Source: Mytilus galloprovincialis
Lineage: Eukaryota > Mollusca > Bivalvia > Mytilida > Mytilidae
Reading direction: 5' to 3'
NCBI RefSeq assembly: GCF_965363235.1
Contig: NC_134849.1
Span: forward strand, 19,804,863-19,868,862
Length of the DNA stretch: 64,000 nt
The position numbers and the translations under genes are program-made. Of the stretch, positions 62,001 through 64,000 are shown piece after piece; the stretch's first letter is position 1, and each line of letters begins with the position of its first letter. The notes under the pieces were generated by a model. That model ran no database searches. It was not told the DNA's origin and saw only the letters and a list, made by a program, of their open reading frames with translations.

Positions 62001-63736
62001 TCTGTAACAGCCAATCAGAACGTTCTTCAGTTTGGAACTCTGTAACAGCCAATCAAAAAGTGCTTCAGTTTGAAACTCTGTAAACATGGTAACAGCCAAT
62101 CAGAAATTGTTTCAGTTTAAAAATGTAACAGCCAATCAGAAATCTTTTCAGTTTAAAACAGAATAACAGCCAATCAGAAACTGTTTCAGTTAATTACCTG
62201 ATGGTTTTTCTTCAGTGTGTTCCTTGATCTCTTTTTCAAAATATTTCTTCTTCAGTTTAAATGGCAATTCTTCTCCGTGCTCAATCTGAGGAGGTAAGGT
62301 TGGTGATGTTGGTGTCTGTCAAAATATAGGTAATTAAATAAAAATCTTGTCACAGAAAAATCATAATATAAAAGCAACTGTCAAAGAAAATAGAAAGAGG
62401 GATGGAATTTGAGGCAGGCAAGATCTTGTGAAAAGTTAAAGAAAGGCTAGTGACTCAATAGGCAATTTTTGGTGACCAATCTCAAATCAACAGGTTCTCC
62501 TACACATTACACATCACAGAATTACAAATCAAACATCACAAGTCTTTATACACAGTAAAAATCATAAAATATTAAAACTTGATAATCAAGGTAAAGAATA
62601 TAAAATCAAGCGATATTTCTGAATTTGTATGCATTTAAAACTTTGCCAAAACAAAATTTAATCTCGCTGTTAAAACATCTTGATAATTAGCTTAATATGG
62701 TATCCGCTTTTTACCTAAGATTTTCCGTAATCACATAAAATTTAATGTAGCGCAACATACAGGAACAAAACACAACTTTAACTTGCTTTATATAAGGTAT
62801 CTGATAACAACAGATAACATTTTATACATGTTCATCATTCCAATATCTATCACTTATACAACGAAGCTATCAATTACTGCCATGCACAAAGTTCACAAAA
62901 CTACTGTAATTTCACACAACTGTCACAACAGAAAACTAATGCAGTCAATCTCAAACAATGCTTGTACATTTAATACCTGCCTGAACCAAGACTGTTGTTT
63001 GGTCATTATAAAATAAAGACAATACCTTAATTTCAACCTGTTTGGCTGCAGGAAGTCGCGATTGTTTAATAGCATCAAGAGAAGAAGATTGTCCACCGAT
63101 ATTTGTGGGTTTGCTCGGTACTTTAGGTTTAGATGGTAGTTCTGGCTTTGACAGTCTGGCAGTCGGTAAACGTGATTGTTTGATTGGATCATCTGAATCA
63201 TGTGACTTAGCTGCAGGAATCCGAGACTGTTTTATAATGTCAAGGTTTGTTTTACTGTCTCTAGCACTTTGTGGCGGTGATGCCATTGGAATACGGGATA
63301 TCTTAGCAGTATCAGTGTCTATTTTAGATGGCGGTGAAGGCGTGTTTGATTTCATTGATGAATCCTCGCCTAAGCTATCTTCTTTCGATAAAGATGGAGA
63401 TTTTGCCATTGGTATACGTGACTGTTTGATTACACTTGCTGTCAAATTATCATGCTTTGGTGAAGTACCGGGCGATGATTTCTCATCAAAGCTTTCCTCC
63501 ATACCCATGAAAGCCACTTTGGCTGTAGGAATTCTGGACTGTTTGATCACACTTGATGTCAAGTCATCGTGTTTAGCTGGACTAACAGGTCTGACTGTAG
63601 GAATTCTAGACGAAACAGTTAATTCTTCATGTTTTGCCAGGGGTTTTGGAGGAACAGGTGGCCGCTTGACATGAGTTTGTTCAGAATGGACAGGTTGGTC
63701 AGAGTGGACAGGTTTCTGTTCAGTTTTCACAGGTGT
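47031..63736 (-). CDS. SCRIB: SCRIB (scribble), C-terminal part, eight or nine exons; continues beyond the right edge
   Basis: Coding exons in transcript order: 63736-63026, 62315-62198, 58516-58460, 57207-57114, 54179-54018, 51983-51886, 50287-50247, 49849-49712, then a probable terminal exon with the stop at 47033-47031. All phases agree; 474 residues are seen. Scribble is a LAP-family (LRR plus four PDZ) scaffold of the basolateral polarity complex; those domains would lie upstream, outside the window. Identification rests on EDRALQAEKRAAWRAAR joined to MKSLEVDAMKAEAVIARAQE, which I recognise as the conserved helical tail of human scribble (..AEKRALWRAARMKSLEQDA..). Upstream of it is a long disordered region with proline-rich and repeated SRIP motifs. 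Downstream are two exons I do not recall from the human protein. Introns carry a 53-bp minisatellite and several repeats. Confidence 0.85.
47056..47140. repeat. 27-bp tandem repeat, three units
   Basis: 'AAACAATTCATCAAAGTAAA' followed by 'AGATAAT', repeated three times right before the terminal-exon acceptor of SCRIB, within its intron. Confidence 0.75.
47148..47358. mobile_element. Palindromic MITE-like element, copy 2 of 3
   Basis: 'ACAGTGGATTTCATTATTTT' on the left, 'ACATGAATCCACATT' on the right; same interior order as the copies at 43475 and 53456. Confidence 0.8.
47360..49400. other. SCRIB last intron region with a dispersed repeat at ~48690-48940
   Basis: 48690-48940 carries 'ACCGTGGAAATGGGGTAAAA', 'TTTCAAGTTGATTGGACTTC' and a GACAGACGGATGAATGGACG tail, a repeat type I recall from bivalves; the small open frame there belongs to it. 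The remainder is AT-rich and featureless. Confidence 0.5.
49712..49849 (-). CDS. SCRIB: SCRIB late exon GDTRVKESSQ..IIEHE
   Basis: 138 bases, 46 codons, phase 0 both ends; donor GTATAA. The acceptor is a weak AAAGAG with a CTAAC branch-like string 27 bases upstream of it. Encodes GDTRVKESSQVLDEKVSKR, TMEVVDEKTGKKTLRTFEV and SEKIIEHE: charged and helix/strand-like, clearly coding in composition. I do not recall this segment from human SCRIB. Confidence 0.7.
50247..50287 (-). CDS. SCRIB: SCRIB micro-exon EEEENKLNQNGENS
   Basis: 41 bases; acceptor TATTTTTTAG, donor GTAAGT, phase 1 in and 0 out. Encodes (E)EEENKLNQNGENS. Small but with strong splice sites and exact phase fit. Confidence 0.7.
50819..51808 (+). 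mobile_element. Second copy of the GCGGTCGTATAAA-ended repeat element (SCRIB intron)
   Basis: Starts 'AGGTGCTCCGCAGGGCACAG', 'TTTATATGACCGC' and ends 'TTGCGGTCGTATAAA'. It shares 'GAGGTCAAACCGTGAACAGT' with the copy at 21986 but has a different, shorter interior. Confidence 0.7.
51886..51983 (-). CDS. SCRIB: SCRIB exon RMKSLEVDAMKAEAVIARAQE
   Basis: 98 bases; acceptor GATATAG, donor GTAATA. Completes the split arginine and gives MKSLEVDAMKAEAVIARAQE then LKKNTAVDVAFA. This is the conserved helix following AAWRAAR in scribble. Confidence 0.9.
52030..52110 (+). repeat. Fragment of dispersed repeat
   Basis: 'GTGACTTGGATGGCGAGTTG' and 'TCTCATTGGCACTCATACCA' match the fragment at 41990-42050. 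Within the SCRIB intron between 54018 and 51983. Confidence 0.6.
53456..53667. mobile_element. Palindromic MITE-like element, copy 3 of 3
   Basis: 'ACTGTGGATTCATTATTATT' and 'AAATGAATCCACAGT' are inverted ends. It is the best preserved of the three copies; open frames on both strands arise from its palindrome. Confidence 0.85.
54018..54179 (-). CDS. SCRIB: SCRIB exon SPSRIPVRTLKAE..AAWRAA
   Basis: 162 bases, donor GTGTGG, acceptor AATGTAG. Encodes (S)PSRIPVRTLKAEKRMQDR, LEQEGLEAPSTEDKKLSPA and EDRALQAEKRAAWRAA(R). A further SRIP motif and the strongly conserved scribble helix are here. Confidence 0.9.
54660..54755 (+). repeat. Short ~35-bp tandem repeat
   Basis: 'TTTGTGCAAATTATCTCCCT' occurs twice, with a third partial 'GTGCAAAAAATCTCCCTTTA'. 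Intronic. Confidence 0.6.
55083..56216. repeat. 53-bp minisatellite, about 21 units, in a SCRIB intron
   Basis: Unit built from 'GACAAACTGAAAAGAATTCC', 'CCCTTATTTAGAAGGACAAT' and 'ACCAGTCTGGACA'. Copies differ mainly in the C-run length (CCTCCC, CCCCCC, up to nine C) and ACAAT/ATAAT. Repetitive open frames on the minus strand come from units near 54 bases long; none is spliced into SCRIB by phase. Confidence 0.92.
57010..57113 (-). repeat. 51-bp tandem duplication of a SCRIB exon end with its splice donor
   Basis: Two further copies of the last ~37 bases of the exon at 57114-57207, plus GTAAATAGGTCAG, follow at exact 51-base spacing. The first copy keeps a donor (ATTACAAG/GTAAAT, exon end at 57063). 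The last is diverged (ACAAGTTGAA). Read-through from the real exon hits TAA immediately. Confidence 0.85.
57114..57207 (-). CDS. SCRIB: SCRIB exon EMKVNSMTTEEL..EIT
   Basis: 94 bases; acceptor TTTATTACAG, donor GTAAAT, phase 1 in and 0-completing split at the end (AG + T of the next exon). Encodes (E)MKVNSMTTEELVSDVTSQ and VNSHDDYEGEIT. The last ~37 bases plus the donor have been copied twice more just downstream (57010-57113). Confidence 0.85.
57215..58455. other. SCRIB intron, nothing clear
   Basis: AT-rich. The plus-strand frame at 57653-57982 is composed of phrases that recur within 57820-58110 ('AAGATTTGGTCAAC', 'AATACCAGTT'), so it is repeat sequence, not a gene. Confidence 0.4.
58460..58516 (-). 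CDS. SCRIB: SCRIB small exon AKKFTFWSQHEF..EAE
   Basis: 57 bases; acceptor TTGTTACAG, donor GTATAT, phase 1 in and out. Encodes (A)KKFTFWSQHEFEKMKEAE. Its role as an exon rests on splice sites and on phase agreement with both neighbours. Confidence 0.82.
58517..62004. other. Large SCRIB intron, nothing coding
   Basis: No exon with matching phase seen. It contains a 30-bp triplet repeat at 60135-60240 ('TACATACATGTCCAAAATGTG'), a GC-richer patch at 59600-59790 of unknown nature, and a dispersed repeat at 61230-61400. Confidence 0.4.
62005..62188 (+). repeat. Array of five CCAATCAG-containing units next to a SCRIB splice donor
   Basis: 'AACAGCCAATCA' occurs five times, with CCAAT at 62011, 62049, 62096, 62132 and 62170. 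Most are followed by 'TTCAGTTT'. The array ends about ten bases from the SCRIB donor at 62197. Each unit holds a CCAAT box core (the NF-Y site); whether any is used is unknown. Confidence 0.8.
62198..62315 (-). CDS. SCRIB: SCRIB exon TPTSPTLPPQ..KPS
   Basis: Acceptor TTTTGACAG, donor GTAATT, 118 bases, phase 0 in and 1 out. Encodes TPTSPTLPPQIEHGEELPF, then KLKKKYFEKEIKEH: a proline stretch leading into a basic helix. The intron just past its donor holds a CCAAT repeat array. Confidence 0.85.
63026..63736 (-). CDS. SCRIB: SCRIB exon: disordered linker with SRIP/SRLP motif array
   Basis: Acceptor TATATAG, donor GTATTG, 237 codons, phase 0 both ends. Residues (from exon start) 24-32 are KRPPVPPKP, an SH3-ligand-like stretch. 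SRIP occurs at 43-46, 67-70, 106-109, 147-150 and 171-174; SRLP at 188-191 and 226-229. Most are preceded by IKQ and followed by a basic residue. The composition (S, P, K, D) predicts disorder. A long plus-strand open frame over the same bases is only its antisense shadow. Confidence 0.88.
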
Positions 63737-64000
63737 CTATATAAATAAGACAAACCACAGTCACATGCAGAAAAAACACATGCAAAAAGAAACAGAAAAT
63801 GTTCATGCTTTAAACATACATTTTAATCTCCCAAATAACTTTGTTCAATCATTTACTTTTAATAATCTCAAAAATAATCAATTCTTTTCCAAGTCTTGCA
63901 CATGTAAGTTTGTGACCAAATAATGAGAAAATGTTTTAAATGATGGAGTATAAAAAAAAATCTAATGAGTGTTAACGTAACAATTGACTTTAAGGAAATA
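63737..64000. other. SCRIB intron at the window edge
   Basis: Intron sequence upstream of the exon ending at 63736; no further exon is visible before the window ends. Confidence 0.5.

Noticed and set aside
63042..63674. 210-residue plus-strand open frame
   Set aside because: It is the antisense of the repetitive SCRIB exon, which has matching splice sites and phases on the minus strand. The plus frame lacks any.

Overview
The window is animal nuclear DNA: AT-rich, intron-containing genes, and more repeats than genes. Several repeat families (a 5' end around 'GGCAACAGTAGTATACCGCTG', the 'CACCTGGCCCGAAGGGCCA' family, elements ending in 'GCGGTCGTATAAA') look like ones I remember from marine mussels. 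Two tandem RING-less B-box genes also fit a bivalve. A mussel (Mytilus-like) origin is therefore my inference; it comes from memory and no search was run.

Layout. 1-19.5 kb: two tandem, same-strand B-box/coiled-coil/NHL (TRIM-like) genes, each with an uninterrupted coding exon (6021-7709 and 14395-16074), set in repeats. A decayed copy of one exon of UQCC1, a gene further along the window, lies at 5052-5169. 19.6-32.5 kb (minus strand): a complete nine-exon UQCC1 gene, the mitochondrial complex III assembly chaperone, assembled here from splice sites with all phases agreeing (254 aa). Its first intron holds a 3.3-kb element with terminal inverted repeats. 35.4-38.0 kb (plus strand): a complete three-coding-exon LDAH gene (308 aa), a lipid-droplet alpha/beta hydrolase, head-to-head with UQCC1. 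38-47 kb: no gene seen; tandem repeats, small inverted-repeat elements and AT-rich DNA, part of which may be the 3' UTR of the next gene. 47-64 kb (minus strand): the 3' part of scribble (SCRIB), eight coding exons with agreeing phases. It runs off the right edge, so the LRR and PDZ domains are outside the window.

The genes do not form a pathway; they are independent housekeeping, polarity and innate-immunity-type loci. The most notable observation is that the large SCRIB exon (63026-63736) encodes a series of SRIP/SRLP motifs in a basic, disordered context. These match the SxIP signal by which proteins bind EB1 at microtubule plus ends. Others are the inverted-repeat element in UQCC1 intron 1, a 51-bp triplication that copies a SCRIB splice donor, the UQCC1 pseudo-exon, and a His-to-Cys change shared by both B-box2 domains.
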